Shown: positions 51,630-61,196 of the stretch, one piece after another
Layout: every line of letters starts with the position of its first letter
Position numbering within the stretch: position 1 is the first letter of the stretch
From: JAOSJT01 sp035362335
GTDB lineage: Bacteria > Bacteroidota > Ignavibacteria > SZUA-365
DNA length: 64,000 nucleotides
Direction of reading: 5' to 3'
NCBI GenBank assembly: GCA_035362335.1
Contig: DAOSDL010000017.1
Location: forward strand, 1-64,000
The notes under the pieces: generated by a model
Told to the model about the DNA's origin: nothing
Seen by the model: the letters and a program-made list of their open reading frames with translations, nothing else
The model's database searches: none
Translations under genes and position numbers: made by a program

Positions 51630-53560
51630 CACACTGACACATCGTAGATTTCCAGCCATTTCGCAAAGATAAACAGCTTCCACGCCTCGGAAACATGGGT
51701 AGGCTGATTCATATCCTGGCCAATTAGTCTGTTGTAACTTTCAACATCAATGAGGGAGCGGATTCTTGAGCTGTGCATAAATTCAAGAATATCATTTCTT
51801 TTCTCAACAAGCCAGCGTCCTGCAGGTGTTAGGAAACCCATTTTGTCACGTCGCCAGCGGATTTCATCGGGAACCAACCCTGCACCGAGCTGACGTAAAG
51901 GGTACTTTGTGAACCCATTCTTTATAAGCCACTCCGGCTTCATGCGTAATACATGCTCTGCGAACCTGTGATCGAGAAAGGGCACGCGGGACTCAATTGA
52001 AAACGCCATTGATATCCGATCTTCGTACCTAAGTAACTGCTGGAGACCGTATTTTACAGATTCCACTGCGAGTCCATGAAACGTCTTTCTATATTCCGCT
52101 CCAGGAAAATCAGACTCAAGAAGTGCAACAAGCGCAGGCTTGAGCAGTCCGGCGCCTATTCGCTTTTGCTTCCTAATAGCGGATCGCAATACTGATGGCA
52201 AATAATTGTAGAACGCCCGCTGCATATCATCACGAAGATGCGAAGTAAAACCTTTCTTCAGCTCACGTGCTTCATGCATGAACCGCAGCCATCTAAAGCC
52301 CACGAGCAGAGAAACCAGGTACTGCCCGGTAAAGTTGTAGTATCCTCCGAGCAATTCATCAGAGCCCTGACCGTTCATTACAACCTTTATGCCACGCTCC
52401 TGAACGCTCCGCATAACTTCCCATTGAGCGAACATGGAACTCGAATGAAAAGGCAGATCATGATGATATATCTGCTTGTCTAATGACTCCCAAGTCTGAT
52501 CCATTTCTGGATAAACCACTGTCGATTGAATTGCTGGATAGCGATCTCGCACTAAAGCTGCGAGTCTAGACTCATCCACCGTATCAATGCTGTAGCCTGC
52601 TGTAAAGCTTTTTAGACTGACGTCTGAATACTGAGATGCGAGAAAGGAAGCAATATAACTGGAGTCAAGCCCGCCACTGAGGCATACACCGACGGGAACA
52701 TCCGCGCGTTTGTGTAACCGTATAGAAGCATTGAGTAGCTCACCGAAAGTAGCATTTGCCTCCTCCTCGCTTAAGCTTTCTGACACTTCAGGATTTATAT
52801 TTCCGAATGTATAGTAGTGATAATTCTTTAGGTCGGCAGTTACAAGGTCATACCGCAATACAGTTCCTTGTGGGACTTCTTCTATTTCGGAGAAGAGCAG
52901 CCCTGAGGGATTGAAAGTGCTACTATAGAACAAAAACTGCGCAGCAGCGCTATGTTCCAGTTTTGCTCCTCTGCCTGATTCTCGCAGAAGCGCTTTACAC
53001 TCAGAAGCGAATCTAAGTGTTTTCTTATCTATACTATAGTACAATGGCTTTATACCGAAGCGATCTCGAGCGAGCCATGCTACTTTTTCGATACTATCGT
53101 AAATGCAAAACGCCCACATACCGATAAATCGCGACAGGCAGTCAATACCCCATTTCTCCCAACTCGCCAGCAGCACTTCTGTGTCACTTACGCTTCTGAA
53201 TGTTGCTCCAGCCGATAACAACTCCTCTCGCAATTCCACATAGTTATACAACTCGCCATTGAAAACCAATAAATATCGACCATCGACACTCAACATTGGC
53301 TGAGCAGCTTCATCAGTAAGGTCTATTATAGAAAGACGACGATGCGCGAATGTAGCTATCAGCTTCCCTTCGCCATCATAGCAACCACCGTTTTCCAGAG
53401 CGTACTCAGCTGCACTATGAGACATAGCGATTTGTACTGTTGACTCGCTTACGACAGCGAAACCCTCTGCATCCAAACCCCTATGTGCAAGTAAATGAGA
53501 CATTCTCAAAATACGTGCATGGTTGCATTCTCGACCGAGAATGCCAGCTATTCCGCACAT
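51629..53560 (-). CDS. asnB: Asparagine synthase (glutamine-hydrolysing), copy 2
   Basis: 643 residues, MCGIAGILGREC with Cys2 nucleophile, AHRRLSIIDLTDEAAQPML, FNGELYNYVELREELL, then the PP-loop CLSGGLDSSYIASFL at ~288 and IKVVMNGQGSDELLGGYYNF. All key residues are canonical, unlike copy 1. Coupled by overlap to a GT4 gene. In such clusters AsnB is thought to amidate uronic acids in the glycan; inference. More AT-rich than copy 1, so not a recent duplicate. Confidence 0.93.
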   Translation of the reverse strand: MCGIAGILGRECNHARILRMSHLLAHRGLDAEGFAVVSESTVQIAMSHSAAEYALENGGCYDGEGKLIATFAHRRLSIIDLTDEAAQPMLSVDGRYLLVFNGELYNYVELREELLSAGATFRSVSDTEVLLASWEKWGIDCLSRFIGMWAFCIYDSIEKVAWLARDRFGIKPLYYSIDKKTLRFASECKALLRESGRGAKLEHSAAAQFLFYSSTFNPSGLLFSEIEEVPQGTVLRYDLVTADLKNYHYYTFGNINPEVSESLSEEEANATFGELLNASIRLHKRADVPVGVCLSGGLDSSYIASFLASQYSDVSLKSFTAGYSIDTVDESRLAALVRDRYPAIQSTVVYPEMDQTWESLDKQIYHHDLPFHSSSMFAQWEVMRSVQERGIKVVMNGQGSDELLGGYYNFTGQYLVSLLVGFRWLRFMHEARELKKGFTSHLRDDMQRAFYNYLPSVLRSAIRKQKRIGAGLLKPALVALLESDFPGAEYRKTFHGLAVESVKYGLQQLLRYEDRISMAFSIESRVPFLDHRFAEHVLRMKPEWLIKNGFTKYPLRQLGAGLVPDEIRWRRDKMGFLTPAGRWLVEKRNDILEFMHSSRIRSLIDVESYNRLIGQDMNQPTHVSEAWKLFIFAKWLEIYDVSV

Positions 53561-53757
53561 AATACTCTCTATTAACTAATTTGAATCGTTACATGTTTTT
53601 GTATTACACAATAATCGTGCTTCATAAGTCACAATTCGCGACTTTGTAATTTCAATGCATTTTAGATCTGCGATAATCAGTTTTTTGTAAGGCGCCCTTC
53701 ATGTATCTGCGATTAGTTGCGCCATTAAGGCCTAACTGATGAATATCACATATATTA

Positions 53758-54492
53758 CTATTTTTGCAACACTACAACAAACATGCTCGACAATAATCTC
53801 CCCCGGCGACCACCAAAAACATATTTCATTAATTCCTGACGCGGCAACGAATAAAACACTTTATCCCTTATCTTATATCCCAAACCCTCACACGAGCGCG
53901 TGACCTCATCTACGTCATAATACTTCTTGATATGGCCAGAGTAATGGCGCGTAATTCGTAGCGCTCTAAGTACGACTCTTTCTACAAGTCGATACCAATT
54001 ACTTCTATTCGGAAATGAAACAATAGCTATACCGCCACACTCAAGCATCTCATGTACTTGAGCAAGCACCAACTCCCACTGACTTATGTACTCAATAACA
54101 CTTGACAACACAATTATCTTATGCTGGCCCGAAAGGTGTTCCAGTTTATCTGCGGAGAATGGGAGTACTGCTTCTTCTGTAATCCATCTTTCATTGCTAT
54201 ATCCTGATAATTTTTTTTCTGCAAGATCAAGCATCATCCTACTTCCATCGTACAACGACACTCTATATCCGCTGGTTAACAATATTTCTGATATGCAACC
54301 ATTTCCGCAACCAATATCGGCTGCGTAGCTATCGCTTTTGTCAAGTGATGCGTACTTTTCTATAAGAGTTCTAAATACTTCATATCTTTCCGCAAAAGAT
54401 AGACGATGCTCGGTATTACGAACATACGTTAGCGCTTGATCATTAAAGTATTCTACTGCACTTGCATGATTTTTAATTTTTGGCTTCTGCAT
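53758..54492 (-). CDS. Class I SAM-dependent methyltransferase
   Basis: 244 residues. Motif I AADIGCGNGCISEILLTSGY at ~58-77, the acidic YDGSRMMLDLAEKKL, and post-motif KIIVLSSVIEYISQWELVL then ECGGIAIVSFPNRSNWYRLV. This is a UbiE/Methyltransf_11-like arrangement. Likely methylates a sugar or the glycan end. The 197 bp between it and asnB hold no gene. Confidence 0.85.
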   Translation of the reverse strand: MQKPKIKNHASAVEYFNDQALTYVRNTEHRLSFAERYEVFRTLIEKYASLDKSDSYAADIGCGNGCISEILLTSGYRVSLYDGSRMMLDLAEKKLSGYSNERWITEEAVLPFSADKLEHLSGQHKIIVLSSVIEYISQWELVLAQVHEMLECGGIAIVSFPNRSNWYRLVERVVLRALRITRHYSGHIKKYYDVDEVTRSCEGLGYKIRDKVFYSLPRQELMKYVFGGRRGRLLSSMFVVVLQK

Positions 54493-54573
54493 ACGACATC
54501 AGTGACTGTCAATTCTTTTCGCTTTGCTCACTTTGCTTTTATACTTTTACTTTGCATCTCTTTTTGCGCCCTA

Positions 54574-55686
54574 TTAACTGTGAACCACAGCATGCGCTAC
54601 TGAATGCAACTTTTTTATCATTTTCTCTATTGTGTGCTTTTCCTGGTATACTGCAACAGACTCTATTTTCATCCTTCTTAATATATCTGCATTTGATGCT
54701 AGCATCATAATCGCCTCTGCTATCGATTCCGGATTATTTGTTTGAACGATGACTCCATTTCTCATATGTTGTACTGATTCGGTAATAGCGCCTTGATCGG
54801 TCGATATGATAGCTAATCCATGCATCATCGCCTCGATCAACACATACGGCATTCCTTCTGGTAGAATTGGCGTAAATACAAATATGTCAGCATTAGCAAA
54901 CAGCATCTTTTTTTGAACGCCGTCAACAATTCCGTGGTATCTTGCGTTGCTATATGATTTAGTAATATTCTCAACGGTCCTATACACCTCTTGATCAACT
55001 TTTGCGCCGGCAATATCTATACTGATATCCGCACCAGCATCCCTTGCGATTTTGTATGCGGCCATCACATCAATTATTCCTTTGCGCTTCATCATATTGC
55101 TTACAGAAAGCAATGATGGGTTCTTACGATCAGTTTGGTTATTACGCTCTTCAACCCCTACATTAGACAAGCCATTTTCTATAACATAGATTCTACTCTG
55201 ATGATACCAGCGTTCAAAGTTACTTCGCAATTTTTCACCGAGCACAACGGCACCTTTCGTTTTAGATAATATATATCCAACATACTTGGCCCAGGCTGCA
55301 TTACTTCTTATCACAACATCCTTAAATTCACTTCCATGGAGATAGACAACGACCGGGCACCTTATGCGGTCTGCTATATATATATATATTGAATCTCTTA
55401 AGAAACCCAGTTTCGACTGACTTAATGGTATAACTACGACAGGTCGTGCTCGCAACGACCTGAGATACAAATAATAGCTAAAATACTGTCGGACTATCGC
55501 AATTATCTTAGTCGTGTTTACAATTCCAATTTTGTCAACAGCACGATTGACACTAACATCGTACATAAGTATATCAGATTCAACAGAAGCTATTTCTCTC
55601 GCCCACATTGTTGTACCTGTAAGCGGTGGTGGCATGCGACATACGACAACGATATTATCTCTTTTATCTTTTGACAATTTGCTCAT
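54574..55686 (-). CDS. Glycosyltransferase family 4
   Basis: 370 residues from the ATG at 55686 (an upstream ATG at 55713 is open too). GT-B: MPPPLTGTTMWAREI near the N-terminus, NPSLLSVSNMMKRKGIIDVMAAYK, and the C-terminal FVFTPILPEGMPYVLIEAMMHGLAIISTDQGAI with the E-G-M-P-x-V-x-x-E signature of GT4. Overlaps the preceding Wzy-like gene by 23 bp. Confidence 0.9.
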   Translation of the reverse strand: MSKLSKDKRDNIVVVCRMPPPLTGTTMWAREIASVESDILMYDVSVNRAVDKIGIVNTTKIIAIVRQYFSYYLYLRSLRARPVVVIPLSQSKLGFLRDSIYIYIADRIRCPVVVYLHGSEFKDVVIRSNAAWAKYVGYILSKTKGAVVLGEKLRSNFERWYHQSRIYVIENGLSNVGVEERNNQTDRKNPSLLSVSNMMKRKGIIDVMAAYKIARDAGADISIDIAGAKVDQEVYRTVENITKSYSNARYHGIVDGVQKKMLFANADIFVFTPILPEGMPYVLIEAMMHGLAIISTDQGAITESVQHMRNGVIVQTNNPESIAEAIMMLASNADILRRMKIESVAVYQEKHTIEKMIKKLHSVAHAVVHS

Positions 55687-56929
55687 TCTCGTATACCGCA
55701 AGACCAAATGCAAACAAGTATGACACCAATGGCGTCAACAACGGAAGTGTAGTTACTGAGTACAGAAGTATTGTTATAAATATCGACCTCGACAATACCG
55801 CGTTGTCTATATCCTTGTAATTGCTAAAGAACACCTTCCTAACAATATTCAAATATATTATAAGTCCTACAAAACCCACGCTATACAATATTCTGAGATA
55901 ATCGCTATGAACAGCTCTACTCATCCACAAACTTGCATCGCCGAGCCCCGAAACGTAAACACTAAAAGGAACACCCAACATTTTATATAATACATGTTTA
56001 TCTTCCCATAAAACCATGTATTCCTTCCATCTGCTTACCCGCCCATGTAGCGCCTGGTCTATCGGGCGCTCTCCACGCAGGATTTCTAACTCACGCTCCA
56101 TCTGATTATCTGTACTTTGGTCAGAGTAATATCCTGTGTATATGGAATATATTAACCCCGCTAAGACGACCAGGACAAACGCCACATTTCTTCTATTGCT
56201 ATTTTTGCTTGTCAAACTATACGCTATTATGCTTAGAAAGGCGAACAATGAAACCAAATGACTGGAGATAATTAGCACTAAAGCACATACAACAAGATAT
56301 ATACGTACAATCGTTTTCATTTTCCGAGAATAATACGATTTCAACCCAGCTATAACAAGTATGTTTGCATAAAGACCGTAATTCATGGGGTCAGCGTAGT
56401 AACCTCTCACGTATTCAATTTCATTGCTCCCTAATGATCTCGAACCAGGATTCAGAATAACTTCTATTATCATAATTGATATCGCTGTAATTGACGACAG
56501 TGCGAAGGCGTAAAGTATCCCCGTCACATCCTCCTTCACTCGGACAACTTTTACACAGTAAAGAACCAACAAGAAGGGTGTGAGCGTTAGCAATGCCAAT
56601 GAACTAAATTCAACAATGTTGCTTGCTGTAAGGCTTGATACTGCTACCGCTATTACAAACATCATTCCTAGAATTTTTAGGTCAACTAACTTAACCGCCT
56701 TACCGACATCTCTCATGGCTGTTAGAGATAATTGCGCCATGATAGGAGTGAACACTCCCGCAAAATATAGTGGCGAGAGTATTGGACTGACTTCCTTTAC
56801 AAAATAGAACAAATCTATGATCGGTCTCAACAAGATCAAATATATAAACCACTTCTCAACCCATGATTTCGTATTTAGCCATGATCTAAATGACTTCTTA
56901 TTGTATATTATTTTAACACTCGCGCTCAT
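55664..56929 (-). CDS. O-antigen polymerase (Wzy-like)
   Basis: 421 residues, about eleven membrane helices, low GC. The large periplasmic loop has LRGERPIDQALHGRVSRWKE and SLWMSRAVHSDYLRILYSVG; the GERP...GR...RW and HSDYLRIL elements are shared with the O-antigen ligase-like protein at 49-50 kb (KGERPVESIANARGYIWRD, HSDVLRIL). Polymerises repeat units on undecaprenyl pyrophosphate in the periplasm. 4-bp overlap with the GT2 gene. Confidence 0.82.
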   Translation of the reverse strand: MSASVKIIYNKKSFRSWLNTKSWVEKWFIYLILLRPIIDLFYFVKEVSPILSPLYFAGVFTPIMAQLSLTAMRDVGKAVKLVDLKILGMMFVIAVAVSSLTASNIVEFSSLALLTLTPFLLVLYCVKVVRVKEDVTGILYAFALSSITAISIMIIEVILNPGSRSLGSNEIEYVRGYYADPMNYGLYANILVIAGLKSYYSRKMKTIVRIYLVVCALVLIISSHLVSLFAFLSIIAYSLTSKNSNRRNVAFVLVVLAGLIYSIYTGYYSDQSTDNQMERELEILRGERPIDQALHGRVSRWKEYMVLWEDKHVLYKMLGVPFSVYVSGLGDASLWMSRAVHSDYLRILYSVGFVGLIIYLNIVRKVFFSNYKDIDNAVLSRSIFITILLYSVTTLPLLTPLVSYLFAFGLAVYENEQIVKR

Positions 56930-57894
56930 GCAATCGTTGCTCGTATTATTTTCTGAATATATATTTTATAATCTCTAATCGGTATCGTCTCGTATCCCTT
57001 TCTATTGTTTAATACACTAAATGTGAAAGCGAAGCTACCGACGACCAGTTGAGCGAGAAGCATTACAGCTACAGTTAAACTTAGATATATCTCATGTCCA
57101 CGTATCTGCGGAAATCCGATAACTAATATGCTGAACAATACGGTTAATACGCCAATTAACCCAATAAGTGAAGAAATAGAGATGATTACTCTTACGCCGA
57201 GAACATCTGAAAACACAGACATCGCACCTAATCCATGTGTCACTAGGCTTGTCATATTCATTTTCGAATTACCGATGTATCTTTTACCACGATCCAACGG
57301 CACTTTTAGTATTTTTATTTTTGATTTCATAATTGCTGCCGGATAATGAATCCATAGTTCCGATATTACGCATATTCTACTTAGCAATGCAGAAGGGATA
57401 TACGAGAAATTTCCGATATTTACCACATATCCTGTTAACGATACACTCATTTTCTTGTATATACTATACATTATCTTAAATAATGCTCCTTCGCTTCTCC
57501 TCGCTCTTTTTGCAAATACAATACATTTTTCATCTCCAGCAACAGACGACTCGATAAGCTGGCAGATCCCCTCTGGCCTGTCCTCTCCATCCGAGTCCAT
57601 CACTATTACTCCGTCATAACAATTCTCACGTTGAATAACGCACAAACCAATTGCTATTGCTTTCTGATGACCAAGGTTTCTTTTTAACCTTACAATTATT
57701 ACGTCATTATAATCGAGCAGTATTGACTCTAATTCTTTCTCGTCCTCATACGAGCCATCATCGATTAGATAAAACGTAGAACGACCAACACAATCAAGCG
57801 CTTTCCGTACCTCCATGATTAATATGGATGCGCATGCCCAATCATTGAACACTGGGACAAGAACTGCATATCTCCTGACGGAATCCATTCTCAA
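56926..57894 (-). CDS. Glycosyltransferase family 2, DPM1/GtrB-like
   Basis: 322 residues. YAVLVPVFNDWACASILI, STFYLIDDGSYEDEKELES, LGHQKAIAIGLCV and VIVMDSDGEDRPEGI (DxD-type) are the donor-binding motifs; two membrane helices near the C-terminus (~235-300). Such enzymes load a sugar on polyprenyl phosphate for use by GT-C enzymes; the next gene encodes a GT-C-like protein overlapping by 4 bp, which fits this pairing. Confidence 0.88.
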   Translation of the reverse strand: MRMDSVRRYAVLVPVFNDWACASILIMEVRKALDCVGRSTFYLIDDGSYEDEKELESILLDYNDVIIVRLKRNLGHQKAIAIGLCVIQRENCYDGVIVMDSDGEDRPEGICQLIESSVAGDEKCIVFAKRARRSEGALFKIMYSIYKKMSVSLTGYVVNIGNFSYIPSALLSRICVISELWIHYPAAIMKSKIKILKVPLDRGKRYIGNSKMNMTSLVTHGLGAMSVFSDVLGVRVIISISSLIGLIGVLTVLFSILVIGFPQIRGHEIYLSLTVAVMLLAQLVVGSFAFTFSVLNNRKGYETIPIRDYKIYIQKIIRATIA

Positions 57895-59183
57895 CCTCCA
57901 CTATTTGCTACATACAGAAAATATGCAACAGATATAAAAAGCATTCCAAAAAGGCCAATTATGCCGATACGTCGACTATTTACAGTCGAGTCTATCATAA
58001 TAGTGCTCAATATTGCATAGTCGTAGTATTTTTGAAAGTTTTGCTTCATAAACGTTGCCGATATTATGAAGAATACTATTATCGACAGCGGCAGATAATT
58101 TTTGTCTAGAATCCATTTTGTAATTATCCATCCACCAACAATCGATAGAGCCCATATAGGCAAAGGAGTTCCAGCTACTGATGGTAATTTACTCATAACG
58201 TTCATAAAATATCCGTCTGTCCCAAGGTTTATGCGGTGCAGCGGTTCTACAGCAATAAGCGACGTTACAACAATTACACTGACAACATAGTGGAGAATAT
58301 TTTTGCCTCCAATTATCGTCTTCCATCCGTAAACACTGCCTAACTTTAACTTATTCAAACATAGCTGTCCATATAGTACAATGCCATAAAATGCTAATAA
58401 CGACAGAGCTAATGTTATCCCGGCAATATTCGGCCACATTGCTTGATGGTGATACTGATGTGAAGGAGGAACCATCCCTTTCCATATATAAAATAGATAG
58501 AGCAATGGAAAAGCTGTTATGACGAGAGAAATCACAGCCAACACAACGTCTTGACGTTCACGACCCCTTACCCAGTATATACAAACCAGCACTGGATATA
58601 TCCAGATGTAATTTTGCCTTGTTAATATTGTTAATCCGGCGGCGATCGCCGAACCCACTATTAGAATATTTCCCTTCATACCCTTATCGTCAGATGCAAT
58701 AAGGGCCATCCATATCGATATGTACAATAGAAAATTGGCTAGATTGTCATTTATTAGTATGAAGAACCCACCGAAGATATACGGCGACAATGAGAATATT
58801 ATTGCCTTCTCGAGATTCTGCGCTGAAGTTAGATTTGATCTTCGTAGGGTCAGGAACAAAGCGAACATCATTAGCAGCGATATTACAACATTCATCCATC
58901 GGAGTCGTTGAGCGTCCATGCCAACGATCTCACTTGCCAAATGAGCGACATTGTAATATAATGGTGGCGCAGGAGAGTAGTAATCTCTATAATCACACTC
59001 ACTAAATTGCTTTTTTGTATCTACAATAGTATTATAATATGTATAATCGTCATAATAATGATACGTTATCAGAACTTCTTTAAGCATTGAAGTGCTGACC
59101 AAAGCATAAGCTACGCACGAAATAAACATGCAGCATATTATCACTAATGCAACATTATTAATCTTTTCTACATGCTCTTTCAT
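57891..59183 (-). CDS. GT-C-like polytopic membrane protein
   Basis: 430 residues, about eleven membrane helices, low GC. The first loop has YHYYDDYTYYNTIVDTKKQF and later YYSPAPPLYYNVAHLASEIV, the D-D/aromatic plus P-P-L-Y-Y arrangement of GT39-like transferases; then LTILTRQNYIWIYPVL. Probably uses the polyprenyl-phosphate sugar made by the GT2 partner. 26-bp overlap with the upstream GT4 gene. Confidence 0.78.
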   Translation of the reverse strand: MKEHVEKINNVALVIICCMFISCVAYALVSTSMLKEVLITYHYYDDYTYYNTIVDTKKQFSECDYRDYYSPAPPLYYNVAHLASEIVGMDAQRLRWMNVVISLLMMFALFLTLRRSNLTSAQNLEKAIIFSLSPYIFGGFFILINDNLANFLLYISIWMALIASDDKGMKGNILIVGSAIAAGLTILTRQNYIWIYPVLVCIYWVRGRERQDVVLAVISLVITAFPLLYLFYIWKGMVPPSHQYHHQAMWPNIAGITLALSLLAFYGIVLYGQLCLNKLKLGSVYGWKTIIGGKNILHYVVSVIVVTSLIAVEPLHRINLGTDGYFMNVMSKLPSVAGTPLPIWALSIVGGWIITKWILDKNYLPLSIIVFFIISATFMKQNFQKYYDYAILSTIMIDSTVNSRRIGIIGLFGMLFISVAYFLYVANSGG

Positions 59184-60243
59184 AGACCACGCTATAACGT
59201 TTGAACATTAGTTCTAACGAGAATTGCTTTGCGATTTCCTTCGACACAGCAGCCGTACTACTATTGCCCCTATTATTGTATTCTTCAAATATTAACTCAA
59301 TCATTTCACTATCATCACAGGCTATTGACTTGTATGGCAACATGGAAGCTATTTCTACCAATCCACCACCGTCAGAATAAACCGCGATTCTTTTGCCTAA
59401 TGCCAGCGCCTCAATAGCAACTAGTCCAAATGGCTCCCCGACCGACGGAACTATGATCATAGAAGCCTGGTATATATACTTTTCTATATCAGACTGATAT
59501 CCCATAAATACCACATAGTCTTTCATGCCCATTTTTTCCACCAACCGCACAAGCTCACCCTTATAAGGACCATCACCAACAACATGTATATTTATATCCC
59601 CCATAAGCATTTTTAACTCGGGCAACAATCTTAATACACGCTGGAACCCCTTCTGCTTTACTACTCTTCCTAGAAGAAGCACATTGAATTTTTCATATTG
59701 GAGCATTTCATCTCTCTTTTCCTTCTTTATTTTTACACCATTATAAATCACGCCTGCTTTTTCATATAATTTACCATAAATATTCAGAGCGTATGATTTG
59801 GTATATTGTGAATTTGCGACAAGCACTACCTTTGCGCTACGCAATATCAATCGATACAAAACAGCACTGAATCTTTCGACCAAGCGAGTACTCCTATCTA
59901 TTACGAAATTACCATGCTCAGTAAATACGATGGGACGCCTAACTCGGTATATTAATACTGCAGCGATAAATGGGTTAAAATCATGAAGATGGATCACATC
60001 AGCTTCATTCGTCTCCTCTATAATCGAGTCATACACACTCTTACTAAATGAATATCCACGCGCCATTTTTAAATCTACACAGTCTATTTTTCCATTAGAG
60101 AACTGCGCTCTAAATCCACCCGAATATCTGCAAAATATAATTTTGACATTGTGCCCTCTATTCTTCGATATATCGCATATATCAGATACGAATCTTTGGA
60201 TTCCACCGAATTCCGAATTCCAAACAACGTGAACAATATTCAT
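59158..60243 (-). CDS. Glycosyltransferase family 4
   Basis: 361 residues. N-terminal VHVVWNSEFGGIQRFVSDIC, DVIHLHDFNPFIAAVLIY, FTEHGNFVIDRSTRLVERF, then NVLLLGRVVKQKGFQRVLRLL and VPSVGEPFGLVAIEALALGKRIAVYSDGGGL with the E-P-F-G-x-x-x-x-E motif. A retaining GT4 acting on nucleotide sugars. Low GC as its neighbours. Confidence 0.93.
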   Translation of the reverse strand: MNIVHVVWNSEFGGIQRFVSDICDISKNRGHNVKIIFCRYSGGFRAQFSNGKIDCVDLKMARGYSFSKSVYDSIIEETNEADVIHLHDFNPFIAAVLIYRVRRPIVFTEHGNFVIDRSTRLVERFSAVLYRLILRSAKVVLVANSQYTKSYALNIYGKLYEKAGVIYNGVKIKKEKRDEMLQYEKFNVLLLGRVVKQKGFQRVLRLLPELKMLMGDINIHVVGDGPYKGELVRLVEKMGMKDYVVFMGYQSDIEKYIYQASMIIVPSVGEPFGLVAIEALALGKRIAVYSDGGGLVEIASMLPYKSIACDDSEMIELIFEEYNNRGNSSTAAVSKEIAKQFSLELMFKRYSVVYERACRKD

Positions 60244-60375
60244 TTTATTATGTTTAAATCTAACTTACAGTTACATGCAACATTATGAAGCTATCTCGCC
60301 TAGATATTTATGTACTTTTATCGCGACAGATGACGAATATAGCAGCATACCGCTTTTTCTTCTTCGATATTTTTT

Positions 60376-60939
60376 CTACGGCCTTATTCCAATCTCCTCA
60401 ATCGGATATCCTCGATAAAATGTATAGGGCATCGTATTCTCTTCTGATGTTATTATTGTGCCAGCTCCAAGAACAACTCCGTCTTTAATATTTACTCCAG
60501 CCAATACTGCAGATCCTAAACCTATTGACACATCATATCCAATAATGATTGGTCTTGCAAAGCTGCTCTGAAGCAAGTGTGGCTTTTTTTTTCTAAACAT
60601 ATGCGTAGAATCACGGATGGAGACTCGCTCTCCGAAGCCAGTATAATCTCCAATCGTTACTGAGTCTTGTACGCCAAAATAAACTCCATCGCTGATATTA
60701 ACATAGCTGCCAATTTTTAGCTTTGCATTTATTCCAACCTCAATTGTCACGCCTCTCCCAATAGTAACACCATCTCCGACTGTAATATTACTACATGGTA
60801 TTTGCTTGAAAAAGGGCCAACCGATACATGTAGTACTCTTGCCGACACTACACCCATGCAATCGAAGATATGCCTTTAATAGAAGACCACGGATTTTCCA
60901 TATCCTCCTTCTAATTCCCGTCTCAATATAATAAATCAT
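60376..60939 (-). CDS. Left-handed beta-helix acyltransferase
   Basis: 187 residues with many hexapeptide repeats (ITVGDGVTIGRGVTIEVGIN, KIGSYVNISDGVYFGVQDS, VSIGLGSAVLAGVNIKDGVV, GAGTIITSEE). His of RDSTHMF may be catalytic. Overlaps the ACP gene by 4 bp and so probably takes its acyl group from that ACP, which is loaded with the FkbH protein. The 132 bp downstream to 60244 hold no gene. Confidence 0.85.
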   Translation of the reverse strand: MIYYIETGIRRRIWKIRGLLLKAYLRLHGCSVGKSTTCIGWPFFKQIPCSNITVGDGVTIGRGVTIEVGINAKLKIGSYVNISDGVYFGVQDSVTIGDYTGFGERVSIRDSTHMFRKKKPHLLQSSFARPIIIGYDVSIGLGSAVLAGVNIKDGVVLGAGTIITSEENTMPYTFYRGYPIEEIGIRP

Positions 60940-61196
60940 CGCTTTCTCAACTTCTCCTTTTCATTTATCGTCTCCTCTACCACTTGTACGAGAGATACGT
61001 AATTCTTTATTCTCGAAAGCTTGTCATCCTCCAACTCAATATCAAAGACGTCCTCAAGCGCCATAACGATATGAATGTGCTGGATACTAGACCATGATAT
61101 AGCATTACTCTGTATCGCGTTACTTATGTGCTCTTCACCCAATATGGCCGTCATAGCTCTCAGCACCGTTTCACGTATCGAGAATGATTCTGACAT
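60936..61196 (-). CDS. Acyl carrier protein (FkbH partner)
   Basis: 86 residues. AISWSSIQHIHIVMALEDVF is the phosphopantetheine region; Ser37 is the expected attachment site, with the usual Asp before it replaced by Ser36. The WxSxxHIxLxxxLE pattern is typical for ACPs that pair with FkbH proteins. Overlaps FkbH by 26 bp and the acyltransferase by 4 bp. Confidence 0.8.
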   Translation of the reverse strand: MSESFSIRETVLRAMTAILGEEHISNAIQSNAISWSSIQHIHIVMALEDVFDIELEDDKLSRIKNYVSLVQVVEETINEKEKLRKR